Positions 1-7,374 of a stretch of DNA of 50,611 nt are shown here, piece by piece. The notes below the pieces were generated by a model. That model ran no database searches and was not told where the DNA came from. It was given only the letters and a program-made list of their open reading frames with translations. Source of the DNA: Cyanobacteria bacterium OH_SFB_17 (lineage in GTDB: Bacteria; Cyanobacteriota; Vampirovibrionia; Gastranaerophilales; Gastranaerophilaceae). The stretch lies in NCBI GenBank assembly GCA_023395735.1, contig JAEWYI010000076.1, forward strand, positions 1 to 50,611, given 5' to 3'. Within the stretch, counting starts at the first letter, position 1, and each line of letters begins with the position of its first letter. The translations under genes were made by a program, and so were the position numbers.

Positions 1-2
1 TC

Positions 3-83
3 ATTAACCTAATAAATAAGGATTTAATAAGGGGCATTATAGATAGTTTATATAAAGAAAAGTTAATTATAGACGGAGATTAA
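3..83 (+). CDS. 3' end of an unidentified coding region (partial)
   Basis: One frame is open from the left edge to a TAA at 81-83. It would give a 26-residue C-terminus, reading INLINKDLIRGIIDSLYKEK and then LIIDGD. The charged/aliphatic amphipathic pattern looks like a real protein end. The fragment is too short to identify, and chance openness in AT-rich DNA cannot be excluded. The next recognisable element is a hairpin about 25 bases downstream. Confidence 0.35.
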   Translation: MNLINKDLIRGIIDSLYKEKLIIDGD

Positions 84-107
84 ATTAAAATCAACTGTAA
101 TAAGCAG

Positions 108-127
108 GGTGCGGATTTAACCGCACC
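108..127. repeat. REP-like hairpin, copy 1
   Basis: Perfect 7-bp inverted repeat GGTGCGG / CCGCACC around the loop ATTTAA. The same stem, loop and flank (GCAGG before it) recur at 5755-5774, so this is a dispersed repeat and not a gene-specific terminator. There is no T-tract. It lies just after the partial gene end at 83. Confidence 0.6.
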
Positions 128-177
128 GATCTAATGAATTTAAAAAAGAAGACTCAAACGTAAGAAAAATTGTGCAC

Positions 178-207
178 AAAAAAGACCCTATCAAGGGTCT
201 TTTTTTT
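178..207. terminator. Bidirectional hairpin terminator after tRNA-Phe
   Basis: Stem AAAGACCCT (181-189) / AGGGTCTTT (194-202) with loop ATCA. It is flanked by As on the left and Ts on the right, so it has a U-tail in both directions. It sits five bases past the 3' end of the minus-strand tRNA-Phe and would terminate that transcript; it could also end a plus-strand transcript from the left edge. Confidence 0.8.
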
Positions 208-211
208 AAAG

Positions 212-287
212 TGGTGCCGCAACTCGGAATTGAACCAAGGACACAGGGATTTTCAGTCCCTTGCTCTACCAACTGAGCTATTGCGGC
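212..287 (-). tRNA. tRNA-Phe (GAA)
   Basis: On the minus strand the 76 bases fold as a full cloverleaf. The acceptor is GCCGCAA pairing with TTGCGGC, the D-arm begins AGCTCAGTTGG, and the anticodon stem AGGGA/TCCCT encloses loop CTGAAAA with anticodon GAA. The T-arm contains GGTTCAATTCC, followed by discriminator A and an encoded CCA. A hairpin terminator follows at 178-207. The first 13 bases of this tRNA, plus its upstream flank, are duplicated 89 bp upstream. Confidence 0.97.
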
Positions 288-407
288 GTATTTATTATTT
301 AGTTATCAATCTGTCGTCTAGCTCAGTTGGTTCAATTTAACTGGTTCAGTCAACTTCACCTTGGAGCTATTGCGGCGTATTTATTATTTAGTTATCAATC
401 CGTCATC
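275..407 (-). repeat. Duplicated tRNA-Phe promoter/5' end with tRNA debris
   Basis: A 44-bp segment at 275-318 is repeated at 364-407 with two mismatches. In minus orientation it holds the tRNA-Phe upstream flank plus its first 13 bases; the upstream copy then diverges, leaving a truncated tRNA start. Between the copies, TAGCTCAGTTGG at 319-330 is an inverted copy of the D-arm (plus-strand positions 269-280), and GGTTCAATTT resembles a T-arm. This looks like a rearrangement scar at a tRNA locus. No integrase or phage gene lies nearby. Confidence 0.6.
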
Positions 408-519
408 AAACTCGACCGAAACAAGCCCCTTCTTCAAGCACTCACGTCAAATCATCGTTTTTTGAGAATAGGTTACCGAATAAAATAAACAATCTGTTTT
501 ATCTTTTCGGCATACTCCC

Positions 520-547
520 ATTCTAGCAAAAAAATGTTTTCAGTCAA
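520..547 (-). promoter_or_regulatory. Sigma-70 promoter reading toward tRNA-Phe
   Basis: On the minus strand: TTGACT (542-547), a 16-base spacer ending TGC, then TAGAAT (520-525). This is an extended -10 promoter immediately past the infC stop codon. The nearest downstream gene is tRNA-Phe, about 225 bases away. Between 408 and 519 I see only an imperfect AT-rich hairpin near 476-510. Confidence 0.5.
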
Positions 548-555
548 GCATTCTT

Positions 556-1086
556 TTAATTACTGCTCGGTGGCGCAATGAACAAAGTTACATTTCTGCC
601 TTCCAATGAAGGTTTCTTTTCAATAACGACAGAATCTTCCGCCAAATCAGCCAAAAATCTGTTTGCCAAGTCAAATGCCAAGTTTGCATGCTGCATCTCT
701 CTTCCACGCAACATTACAACTATTTTTACTTTATTTCCCTGTGCTATAAATTTTTTGATATTTTTTATTCTAACCTGATAATCATGAGTATCAATCTTAT
801 ATCTGATTTTTATCTCTTTAATTTCTACTACATGCTGTTTTTTCTTTGCTTCTTTTGCTTTCTTTTCCAAATCATATTTATATTTGCCATAATTCAAAAT
901 CTTTGCAACAGGAGGCTCCTGATTAGGACTGATTATCACCAAATCCAATTCAACATCCTTTGCCATCTTCAACGCCTGCAATGTCGGAACAACACCTCTG
1001 TTTTCCCCTTGATCGTCAATTAATCTAACTTCCCTTGAGCGAATTCTCTCATTTATTATCGCTTTGTTTTTGTCCTCGTTTGCTAT
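556..1086 (-). CDS. infC: Translation initiation factor IF-3, ATA start
   Basis: IF-3 binds the 30S subunit, prevents premature 50S joining and rejects non-standard start codons. The 176-residue product has the family N-terminal motif INERIRSREVRLIDDQGENRG, then ISPNQEPPVAKILNYGKYKY, the lysine-rich linker, and the C-terminal domain with EIKIRYKIDTHDYQVRIKN and RGREM. No ATG, GTG or TTG precedes the conserved N-domain. The reading frame instead has ATA at 1084-1086, seven bases after AGGAG (stop codon at 1102-1104), which I take as the start. Rare AUU-type starts are known in infC and allow IF-3 to limit its own synthesis. A later TTG at 979-981 would delete the N-terminal domain. The rpmI and rplT genes are not adjacent. 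Confidence 0.95.
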   Translation of the reverse strand: MANEDKNKAIINERIRSREVRLIDDQGENRGVVPTLQALKMAKDVELDLVIISPNQEPPVAKILNYGKYKYDLEKKAKEAKKKQHVVEIKEIKIRYKIDTHDYQVRIKNIKKFIAQGNKVKIVVMLRGREMQHANLAFDLANRFLADLAEDSVVIEKKPSLEGRNVTLFIAPPSSN

Positions 1087-1266
1087 TGTTTTTCTCCTGT
1101 TTTATCTATTACCATTATTCTAAATGATACCACACTTAAGCTTTTTTTGGAGTTTTATTTTTTTTATTTTCTTTACATAAGTTAAAATTTTATCTTTGAT
1201 TGTCAATTCTACAATTCTAATTTCCTTTATATAAACATAAAGCTCTCTCTTCTTATTTAAACGGAC

Positions 1267-1297
1267 AGGTCTTGTATTAGTACAGGGCCTTTTTTTT
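1267..1297 (+). terminator. Plus-strand terminator without an obvious gene
   Basis: AGGTCTTGTA (1267-1276) pairs over its full length, with three G-T pairs, with TACAGGGCCT (1281-1290) around loop TTAG, followed by a run of eight Ts. It has the form of an intrinsic terminator on the plus strand. No plus-strand gene is visible upstream; both neighbours are on the minus strand. Confidence 0.6.
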
Positions 1298-1374
1298 GGG
1301 CCTTTTTAAAACAGTTAAAAACTTGACTAAAACAAGGTCAAAATCCAAAACCATTAATATGTTTTTCAATAAAA

Positions 1375-1408
1375 ATAAAAAAATTAAGCGCCGAGCTTCG
1401 CTCGGCGC
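1375..1408 (-). terminator. Terminator of the sigma factor gene
   Basis: GCGCCGAG (1388-1395) / CTCGGCGC (1401-1408) around CTTCG, with one further pair possible inside. On the minus strand the stem is followed by TTAATTTTTTTATTTTT. It lies about 75 bases past the sigma factor stop codon. Confidence 0.8.
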
Positions 1409-1481
1409 CACTCAATCGTGCTTATTTATCTTTCGACTATCCTGAACCTGCAACAAAATAAGTTTTGCATTTATTATCCTT

Positions 1482-2483
1482 TCAGTCTTCAAGAATAAAT
1501 TCTTTGAAATGCTTAATCTTGTCTTGTTCTCTCAGTTTTCTAATTGCACCGTCTTCAAGCTGTCTGATTCTTTCTTTTGAAAACCCCATAAGCTTGCCCA
1601 ACTGCTCCAACGTCTTAGTTTGCTCACCGTTTATCCCGAACCTGTACGTGATAATTTTCTTTTCTCTCTCGTCAAGATTATTTAGTAAATCTTCCATACC
1701 ATTGAGCAAAGCACTTTTTTGAGTTTGCTCCTCAGGCGAGTTGTAACTTTCATCCTGAATATAATCTTCAACGTTCAAATCATCTGTTACTGGTGTATCA
1801 AGGCTAATAGGCTCTTTTATAATCGCCCGTTTTATCCCTTGAATTTTTTTTACACTAATCCCCATTTTCATAGCAATTTCTTTTTCTGTTGCTTCTCTAT
1901 TCAAGCATTTGTTGAGTTCGCAAACAGTTTTTTTATATTTTCTTATTTTATCAGCCATGTGCACAGGGATTCTTATTGCCCTTGAACTGTTAGAAATAGC
2001 CCTGATTATAGTTTGCTTAATCCACCATGTAGCATAAGTTGAAAACTTAAACTCTTTAGTGTAATCATATTTTTCAGCCGCCCTAATAAGCCCCAGAGAT
2101 CCTTCTTGAACCAAATCCATAAACAAAACGCCTTGACCGATGTATTTTTTAGCTATACTCACCACAAGCCGCAAGTTTGCCTGTATGAGTTTCCTCTTCG
2201 CCATCTGAACGTCTTGTCCGCGACCTTCTTGGATAATTTTCCCCAACCTTTTTTCTTCTTGAAACGAAATCATTTTAACTTTTCCGACATCTTTAAGATA
2301 CATTTGCAAAATATCATCTTCATTCGAAATTGAATTAAACGTTTTTGCTTCTTTCTCAACCACTTGTTCTTCTTCACAAAAAATATCTTCGTCATTGTCT
2401 TCGTGCAAATTCACATATTTTTTTTGCAAATTTATGAACAAATCATCCGATTTGTGTTGTCTGGACACAGATACTCTCCCCAT
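1482..2483 (-). CDS. RNA polymerase sigma-70 factor (RpoD/SigA-like, probably group 2)
   Basis: The 333-residue product has the sigma-70 core: region 1.2 (DILQMYLKDVGKVKMI, about residues 58-73), region 2 (ANLRLVVSIAKKYIGQG, FMDLVQEGSLGLIRAAEKYD, FSTYATWWIKQTIIRAI), RIPVHM opening region 3, and region 4.2 with TLEQLGKLMGFSKERIRQLE. It should direct core polymerase to -35/-10 promoters like those seen here. The -10 recognition helix reads WWIKQTIIRAISNSSRAIRI where housekeeping factors usually have IRQAITRAIADQARTIRI, and region 1.1 is short and acidic; I therefore favour an alternative, group-2 factor. AGGAGG precedes the ATG by four to five bases. A terminator follows at 1375-1408. Confidence 0.9.
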   Translation of the reverse strand: MGRVSVSRQHKSDDLFINLQKKYVNLHEDNDEDIFCEEEQVVEKEAKTFNSISNEDDILQMYLKDVGKVKMISFQEEKRLGKIIQEGRGQDVQMAKRKLIQANLRLVVSIAKKYIGQGVLFMDLVQEGSLGLIRAAEKYDYTKEFKFSTYATWWIKQTIIRAISNSSRAIRIPVHMADKIRKYKKTVCELNKCLNREATEKEIAMKMGISVKKIQGIKRAIIKEPISLDTPVTDDLNVEDYIQDESYNSPEEQTQKSALLNGMEDLLNNLDEREKKIITYRFGINGEQTKTLEQLGKLMGFSKERIRQLEDGAIRKLREQDKIKHFKEFILED

Positions 2484-2584
2484 TAAACCTCCTCTTCTGC
2501 TGTTTAAAATAGTTTTAAATCTAAAATTCCAACAATTTTATTCCATGCCAAAATAGACGTTTAAAAAATTTTTTTGTTTCAAAA

Positions 2585-2621
2585 CAATAGGGGCCAAAGT
2601 TGAAAACTTTGGCCCCTATTG
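2585..2621 (-). terminator. Terminator of the LCP gene
   Basis: A 17-bp perfect stem: CAATAGGGGCCAAAGTT (2585-2601), loop GAA, and its complement at 2605-2621. It lies 16 bases past the LCP stop codon. On the minus strand the tail is TTTTGAAACAAAAAAATTTTTT, only moderately U-rich. Confidence 0.75.
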
Positions 2622-2637
2622 AAAATAATTCTAATTT

Positions 2638-3966
2638 TTACTGTCCCGAAACAATTACAACGAAATCGCTTTTGGAGCAATAATTTTTATTTGCGTCATA
2701 TACAAATTGGCTTTGTTTTATTGCAGGAACTTTCTTTTTCAAATCATTAAAAAAGTCGCTTGAAACAAAGCTTGAATTAGCTATGAATTGTGAATGCGGA
2801 AGTTTTCCTCTACCGAAGCAAGAAACTTCATATCCCAAAGCTTCAAACTCTTCTTTAAGCTCCATAGCCTGACGTTCTTTTTCTGGTGAATACATAATCC
2901 CTGCGACTATTTGAGAGTCTTTCATTTCTGCTCTGTCTCTGTAAATAAGTCTATCTACAACTTCTTGAGTTTTTTCAGGGTTAAGAATCCAATAACTTGT
3001 AGATCCTTTTTTGTTAGGCGCACCTGGTAGGGTTGCGACTTCAATTTTATTTATATCGAAACTCTTTGCTAGCGCTGCATACTGAGACATTTCGTACAAA
3101 GATAAATCTGTTTTTACATAAGTTGATGCGATATTAATCATTTCAGGAATTTTTGGAATTGCTTGCGGAGTTTGAATTTTCTCTAAAAGTCCTCTCAAAA
3201 ACCATTGTTGTCTTTGGGTTCTGCCGATATCGCCAAGCGCATCATGCCTGAATCTCAAATAAGCAACTGCGTTTCTGCCATCCAACACGTGCAAACCCTT
3301 ATTAAGGTGAACATGCAAACCGCCTGAAAAATCGTCATAATTCATTCTTTTTTCGACATAAATCGGAACACCATCAACAGCATCCACCAATTTTCTCACT
3401 GCAGCGTCACTTACTACTATATACTTGTCAACTCTTACACCAAGAGCTTCTTCTACAGTTCTTTTTGTCAACTCAACTCCGCCCAAGGCATGCGCTGCAT
3501 TGATTTTTTGAACTCCATGCTCTCCTGACAAATAAACTTTGCTGTCTCTTGGGATAGAAATAGCGTTTACAGAGCGCGACTGAGGATCTATATTTAAAAG
3601 AACAATTGTGTCAGAGCGAGTTCCTGTCCAAGGATCTGTGTCTGATCCGTTTGAATCCACGCCTAAAAGCAAAACATTCTGCCTTCTTGGCATAAAAGGA
3701 AGCAAAAATTCCGGTTTTTGTCGATGTGCTTTACTTTCAACAAAACTTATCAACATATTTGAAATAGCATTATCTTTGCCAAAGAGTTTCACTATTGTAG
3801 CTTCGTCATTCAAGAAGAATAAAAAGCCCACAACTACAATAACAAGAGCTATTACAAGGGTAAACAATGTCTTTGCAAATTTTGAACTCTCTTCTTTTTC
3901 TTCTTCAATATGCTTTAAAAAAGCACTGTATTTTTGATTACTTCTTTTATTGTTCATATCAACCAT
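2638..3966 (-). CDS. LytR-CpsA-Psr (LCP) family membrane protein with LytR_C-like domain
   Basis: LCP enzymes transfer polyprenyl-phosphate-linked glycopolymers to the cell envelope. The 442-residue product has a cytoplasmic N-terminus, one membrane helix (about 31-52), an extracytoplasmic LCP domain with the family signatures NVLLLGVDSN (D104), TRSDT (R117, D119), SIPRDS (R140, D141) and KINAAHA, a later RFRHDALGDIGRTQRQQ, and a C-terminal LytR_C-like domain from about 325. All expected catalytic/lipid-binding Arg and Asp residues are visible. No clear ribosome binding site precedes either ATG (3964-3966 or 3955-3957). A TATAAT lies about 31 bases upstream. Acceptor and polymer are unknown. 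Confidence 0.9.
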   Translation of the reverse strand: MVDMNNKRSNQKYSAFLKHIEEEKEESSKFAKTLFTLVIALVIVVVGFLFFLNDEATIVKLFGKDNAISNMLISFVESKAHRQKPEFLLPFMPRRQNVLLLGVDSNGSDTDPWTGTRSDTIVLLNIDPQSRSVNAISIPRDSKVYLSGEHGVQKINAAHALGGVELTKRTVEEALGVRVDKYIVVSDAAVRKLVDAVDGVPIYVEKRMNYDDFSGGLHVHLNKGLHVLDGRNAVAYLRFRHDALGDIGRTQRQQWFLRGLLEKIQTPQAIPKIPEMINIASTYVKTDLSLYEMSQYAALAKSFDINKIEVATLPGAPNKKGSTSYWILNPEKTQEVVDRLIYRDRAEMKDSQIVAGIMYSPEKERQAMELKEEFEALGYEVSCFGRGKLPHSQFIANSSFVSSDFFNDLKKKVPAIKQSQFVYDANKNYCSKSDFVVIVSGQ

Positions 3967-4061
3967 AACTGTATTTTCTATCTCGCGCTACGTAAAATTA
4001 TATTTTAATCAAAAAAATAAATCAACCCAACAAATTTGCGAACTATGAAAACCTTACTTTT

Positions 4062-5006
4062 CTAAAGAGTTTTAAGCACTCTCATGTGGTTTTTAATCTC
4101 GTCTTTTGCAGGACACTGTGGGAATTTTTTAACTAATTCTGAAAAAATCTTTACCGCCTTATCATATTGTCCGATTTTTTCATAAGCATAACCTAGGTTT
4201 GAATACACCTTGAAATCGCCTGTGGGTTTCAGTTTTAATGCGGTTTCATAATAAGTAATGGCTTTTTTTATGTCATCACAACAATAATAAACAAGCCCCA
4301 TCTGATTGTTTGCCTCATAGGATTTTGGGTTTGTTTCCAATGCTTTTTTACAATACTCAACAGAATTTTCCCATTCGCCTTTTTTAGCGCAGCAAATCGA
4401 GATTGCAAGATAAGCGTTGAAATTATCAGGGTTTTTTTCTACAATTTTTTTATACATATCTATCGCTATATCTATAAACTTAAAATCCCGATTCAGCGAA
4501 TTTTTATTTTCGAAAACATTTGCTGCAATATAATAAAGCTCTTCGCCTTTTTCTTGAGAAAAAAGATTATCTGAAAAATCTATCGCTTTTTGAACTTCAT
4601 TATTATTTATATATGACAAAATCAAAGATTTAATATTATCTTCGTCTTTTTTCACCTCGACGCAGCGCTCAAAAAACTCTATAGCGCTATCGTAACTTTC
4701 TTTCACAAAATAAACCAAGCCTAAATTATAGAGCCCGTCATAATCTTGCGGCGCGAAATCGAGAAATTTTTTGTAATAAACAATAGCTTTGTCATAATCT
4801 TTCATACTCTGAAAAGACAACGCTAGATTATAATAGACTTGGGGTTTTATATCTTCCTGTTCACTTGCGGTTTTGAAGCTTTTTATCGCTTTTTCATAGT
4901 CTTGTTTCCCGAAAAAATCAACTCCTGAATTATAAAAATATTCAAAGGTTTTCTTTTCGGAAAATTTGTTATCTAAAAAAGTTTTAATTTTATTCAAGTC
5001 GACCAT
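4062..5006 (-). CDS. TPR-repeat protein
   Basis: 314 residues made almost wholly of tetratricopeptide repeats from about residue 21 on. Typical repeat pieces are GKQDYEKAIKSFKTA, YYNLALSFQSMKDYDKAIVYYKK, YNLGLVYFVKESYDSAIEFFE, AYLAISICCAKKGEWENSVEYCKKAL and VYSNLGYAYEKIGQYDKAVKIF. There is no signal peptide or membrane helix, so a cytoplasmic scaffold is likely; partners cannot be inferred. It is divergent from ruvA with about 70 bp between. No ribosome binding site is seen. A TATACT lies 11 bases before the ATG, so the leader would be very short. Confidence 0.85.
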   Translation of the reverse strand: MVDLNKIKTFLDNKFSEKKTFEYFYNSGVDFFGKQDYEKAIKSFKTASEQEDIKPQVYYNLALSFQSMKDYDKAIVYYKKFLDFAPQDYDGLYNLGLVYFVKESYDSAIEFFERCVEVKKDEDNIKSLILSYINNNEVQKAIDFSDNLFSQEKGEELYYIAANVFENKNSLNRDFKFIDIAIDMYKKIVEKNPDNFNAYLAISICCAKKGEWENSVEYCKKALETNPKSYEANNQMGLVYYCCDDIKKAITYYETALKLKPTGDFKVYSNLGYAYEKIGQYDKAVKIFSELVKKFPQCPAKDEIKNHMRVLKTL

Positions 5007-5078
5007 GATTTCATTGTAGTATAATTAGATAAAATATCAATGCTCATGTATACAAAAATTAAAACAAAGAGGTATTAA

Positions 5079-5696
5079 ATGTTTGATTATATAAAAGGAA
5101 CCTTGGCACACAAACAAAACGCCGGAACAACTTCATTGACAGTTGAAGCTAACGGAATTGGCTATTATCTTGGAATAACATCCAGAGACTATTCAACTCT
5201 TGAAACAATTGGTTGCGAGCTTAAGGTTTATACGGTCTTAATCCATAGAGAAGACAACATGACTCTTTGTGGATTTTTGCAAAGAGAAGACAGGGATATT
5301 TTTAGAATTTTGACATCTGTATCAGGCGTGGGGCCGAAAATGGCGCTAATGCTCTTAGATGAATTTAGCTCTTGCGAGTTGATTTCTATCGTTATAAAAG
5401 GTGATTTCAAAGAGCTTACCAGAGCAAAAGGGGTTGGTCCAAAGCTGGCGCAAAAAATAATTCTTGAGCTGAAAGATAAATTAATAAATATGCAAAAAGA
5501 TATTCCTATAAGTGTTGCAGAAGGAATTGAGATTAAAGATGAACAGGCAGTTGCTGATGCTCAAACTGTCTTGATTTCGCTTGGCTATGAGCGTGAGGAA
5601 ATTAAATCCGCGATATCAAAGGCGATAAAATTTGTCAAAAACCCTGAAAATGCAGAAGAAATATTGAAAGAAGCACTCAGATTGCTGAGCAACTAA
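5079..5696 (+). CDS. ruvA: Holliday junction DNA helicase subunit RuvA
   Basis: RuvA binds four-way junctions and loads the RuvB motor for branch migration. The 205-residue product has the usual order: an N-terminal OB-fold (MFDYIKGTLA, EANGIGYYLGI, HREDNMTLCGF), two helix-hairpin-helix motifs (ILTSVSGVGPKMAL, about 77-90, and LTRAKGVGPKLAQKIILEL, about 113-131), and a C-terminal three-helix domain (about 160-205, with ALISLGY-like VLISLGYEREEIKSAI) that contacts RuvB. Length is normal. AAAGAGG lies six bases before the ATG. ruvB and ruvC are not adjacent. Confidence 0.97.
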   Translation: MFDYIKGTLAHKQNAGTTSLTVEANGIGYYLGITSRDYSTLETIGCELKVYTVLIHREDNMTLCGFLQREDRDIFRILTSVSGVGPKMALMLLDEFSSCELISIVIKGDFKELTRAKGVGPKLAQKIILELKDKLINMQKDIPISVAEGIEIKDEQAVADAQTVLISLGYEREEIKSAISKAIKFVKNPENAEEILKEALRLLSN

Positions 5697-6034
5697 CCCG
5701 CCGAGGGTGGAAGTTTAGAAGTTTAGAGGCTTGGAGGCTTTGAATCTCGGGCAGGGTGCGGATTTAACCGCACCAAGAAGTAAGGTGGGCTTCAGCCCAC
5801 CAGAACAAACAGCATAGAGGCTACTCCACTAAGCCTCCGTCCTTCAATCTCCCAAAACTCAAACTTACAACCTCATAACCTCCCAAGCTGCAAAGTTTCT
5901 ATGCTTCCGAGCTTCCAAACCTCCGCCCACCTACTGATACTTTTTAAGAATTGTAAAGTTTCTTTGCGCTTGCTAACAAAAAAAGCTTGCGTGTTTTTTT
6001 ATAGTAACTGTATAATTAGAAGAAGGTTATGACT
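5697..6034. repeat. Composite intergenic repeat region (octamers and hairpins)
   Basis: This 338-bp gap between ruvA and the GntR-type gene is built of repeats. Plus-oriented 8-bp units run at 5710-5749 (GAAGTTTA, GAAGTTTA, GAGGCTTG, GAGGCTTT, GAATCTCG). Then come two hairpins, at 5755-5774 (second copy of the element at 108-127) and 5784-5801 (GGTGGGC TTCA GCCCACC). Inverted 8-bp units follow at 5884-5923 (CAAGCTGC, AAAGTTTC, TATGCTTC, CGAGCTTC, CAAACCTC). The inward-facing arrays give the region a MITE-like layout of about 230 bp, but it has no open reading frame and no target-site duplication I can see. Confidence 0.65.
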
Positions 6035-7201
6035 ATGAAGAAAACGGAGAAATTTTTGTTATTGGATAAATCGAAATTAAAAGTGCTCAAAGTTAAGGAT
6101 ATATCTATTCCAAACCCTGTCTTGAAAAATATATATGAATCAAAAGCCATCGTAATTTCAAATTGGCTTGCAGAATGGATTGAGACTGATTATAAAATCG
6201 GGAAAATTCAAGAAACAAACCTGCTTCCCAAAAAAGCTGAGCTTGCATACCATCTCGGAGTAAGCATAGGAACAATGCAAAATGCGCTTAGATATCTTGA
6301 AGACAAAGGATATGTAGAATCAAAACAATGCATCGGGACCATGGTTAGAAACTGGAAAAATCCTGTGTCTAACGTAAGAAAACTTACATCAAAAAGAGAT
6401 ATTTGTATTGATTTGATAAAAAGATACATAGTAGAAAAAAGGATTAGAATCGGCCAAAGAGTCCCTTCTTCAAGAGTTTTGGCGAATTTAATCGGTTCAA
6501 GCGCAAACACAACAAGACTCGCCCTTGAAAATCTTTGCCAACAAGGAATTCTTGAACACCAATACCAATCTACCAACGAAGTTTGTTGGACGCTAAAATC
6601 CAACAATTTTCAAGCCCCTAAACTAAATATAGACGTTTTAGACAATGTAACCTTAGTAGAAAAAGTTCAAAAAGACCTAGAAAAATACATAAGCAAAAAA
6701 TTTAAAGTCGGTGATAGAATGCCCGCCCACGAAGAGCTTTCAAAAGAAATGAAAGTAAGCATAAAAACTATTCACGATGCTCTAAAAGTCTTGATAAAAA
6801 AAGGAATACTATTAGCGCGCAGAGGGAGATACGGCACTACAGTAATCAGAATCCCTGACGATAATAATTCAACAACTATCAAAAAAGAATCTTCAATCTT
6901 TGCCTCTGCACAAGAAACCGCCTTCTATAATTATGAAAAAACCGAAAATCATATAAAATCAATGATTGCTGAAAATTACCAAGTAGGAGCAAAATTGCCA
7001 TCCATTCTTCAATTGTCTAAAGAATTGGATCTAAGCCCCAATACCGTAAGAAAAGCTCTTAACAACCTTGCAGAAGACGGCTACTTGAGATTTGCAAGAG
7101 GTCGCTATGGCGGAACCTTCGTCATCGACATCCCTGAAACCTCGGCTCAATCATTTAAATGGCTTGCCGTTAATCCAAAATACGTTGAAGTCTACAAATA
7201 A
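6035..7201 (+). CDS. Four tandem GntR-type winged-helix domains, putative regulator
   Basis: The 388-residue product contains four consecutive GntR-type winged-helix domains (about residues 38-105, 122-178, 208-271 and 300-364) and no effector-binding domain. Each shows the GntR pattern: a helix, then a 'G..LPS...L...L.VS..T...AL..L...G.' stretch. Examples are VGDRMPAHEELSKEMKVSI and VGAKLPSILQLSKELDLSPN. Domains 3 and 4 also end in the wing signature RRGRYGTTV / ARGRYGGTFV. It is predicted to bind DNA at multiple half-sites. Two in-frame ATGs occur; AGAAGG is eight bases before the second (6035) but only two before the first (6029), so I chose 6035. A strong hairpin follows. Confidence 0.8.
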   Translation: MKKTEKFLLLDKSKLKVLKVKDISIPNPVLKNIYESKAIVISNWLAEWIETDYKIGKIQETNLLPKKAELAYHLGVSIGTMQNALRYLEDKGYVESKQCIGTMVRNWKNPVSNVRKLTSKRDICIDLIKRYIVEKRIRIGQRVPSSRVLANLIGSSANTTRLALENLCQQGILEHQYQSTNEVCWTLKSNNFQAPKLNIDVLDNVTLVEKVQKDLEKYISKKFKVGDRMPAHEELSKEMKVSIKTIHDALKVLIKKGILLARRGRYGTTVIRIPDDNNSTTIKKESSIFASAQETAFYNYEKTENHIKSMIAENYQVGAKLPSILQLSKELDLSPNTVRKALNNLAEDGYLRFARGRYGGTFVIDIPETSAQSFKWLAVNPKYVEVYK

Positions 7202-7220
7202 ATCTTTTATTAAAAAACAA

Positions 7221-7255
7221 CAAAGAGGGCGCCTGCATCGCAGGCGCCCTCTTTG
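7221..7255 (+). terminator. Hairpin after the tetra-GntR gene
   Basis: A 16-bp perfect stem, CAAAGAGGGCGCCTGC (7221-7236) and complement (7240-7255), with loop ATC. An A-rich stretch precedes it; no separate T-tract follows, the Ts being within the stem. It lies 19 bases past the stop codon. Confidence 0.75.
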
Positions 7256-7374
7256 CATCAGCGAAACTACCCACCCCATCAAAATCCAATCTTAATAATT
7301 TAAACCTGTACCGCAAAGCTAATTTGTAGTAAAATAATCAGGACAACACAAATATTAGCACGAGGTTCGAATCA

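Larger units (their letters stand above)
1087..1481. other. Gap between infC and the sigma factor gene
   Basis: This 395-bp gap holds no convincing gene. It contains the infC ribosome binding site (AGGAG, minus strand, near 1094-1098), a possible extended -10 TGGTATCAT upstream of infC (1124-1132, minus strand), a TTGACA match at 1201-1206 (minus) without a good partner, and two hairpins described separately. Confidence 0.5.

Noticed and set aside
556..981. IF-3 beginning at TTG 979-981
   Set aside because: This would remove most of the N-terminal domain, which is clearly encoded upstream in the same frame and preceded by AGGAG and ATA.
556..1086. infC-rpmI-rplT operon with an L20 leader
   Set aside because: rpmI and rplT are absent downstream; tRNA-Phe follows instead.
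5710..5923. Octamer arrays as a CRISPR
   Set aside because: The units are 8 bp, degenerate and contiguous without spacers, and there are no cas genes.
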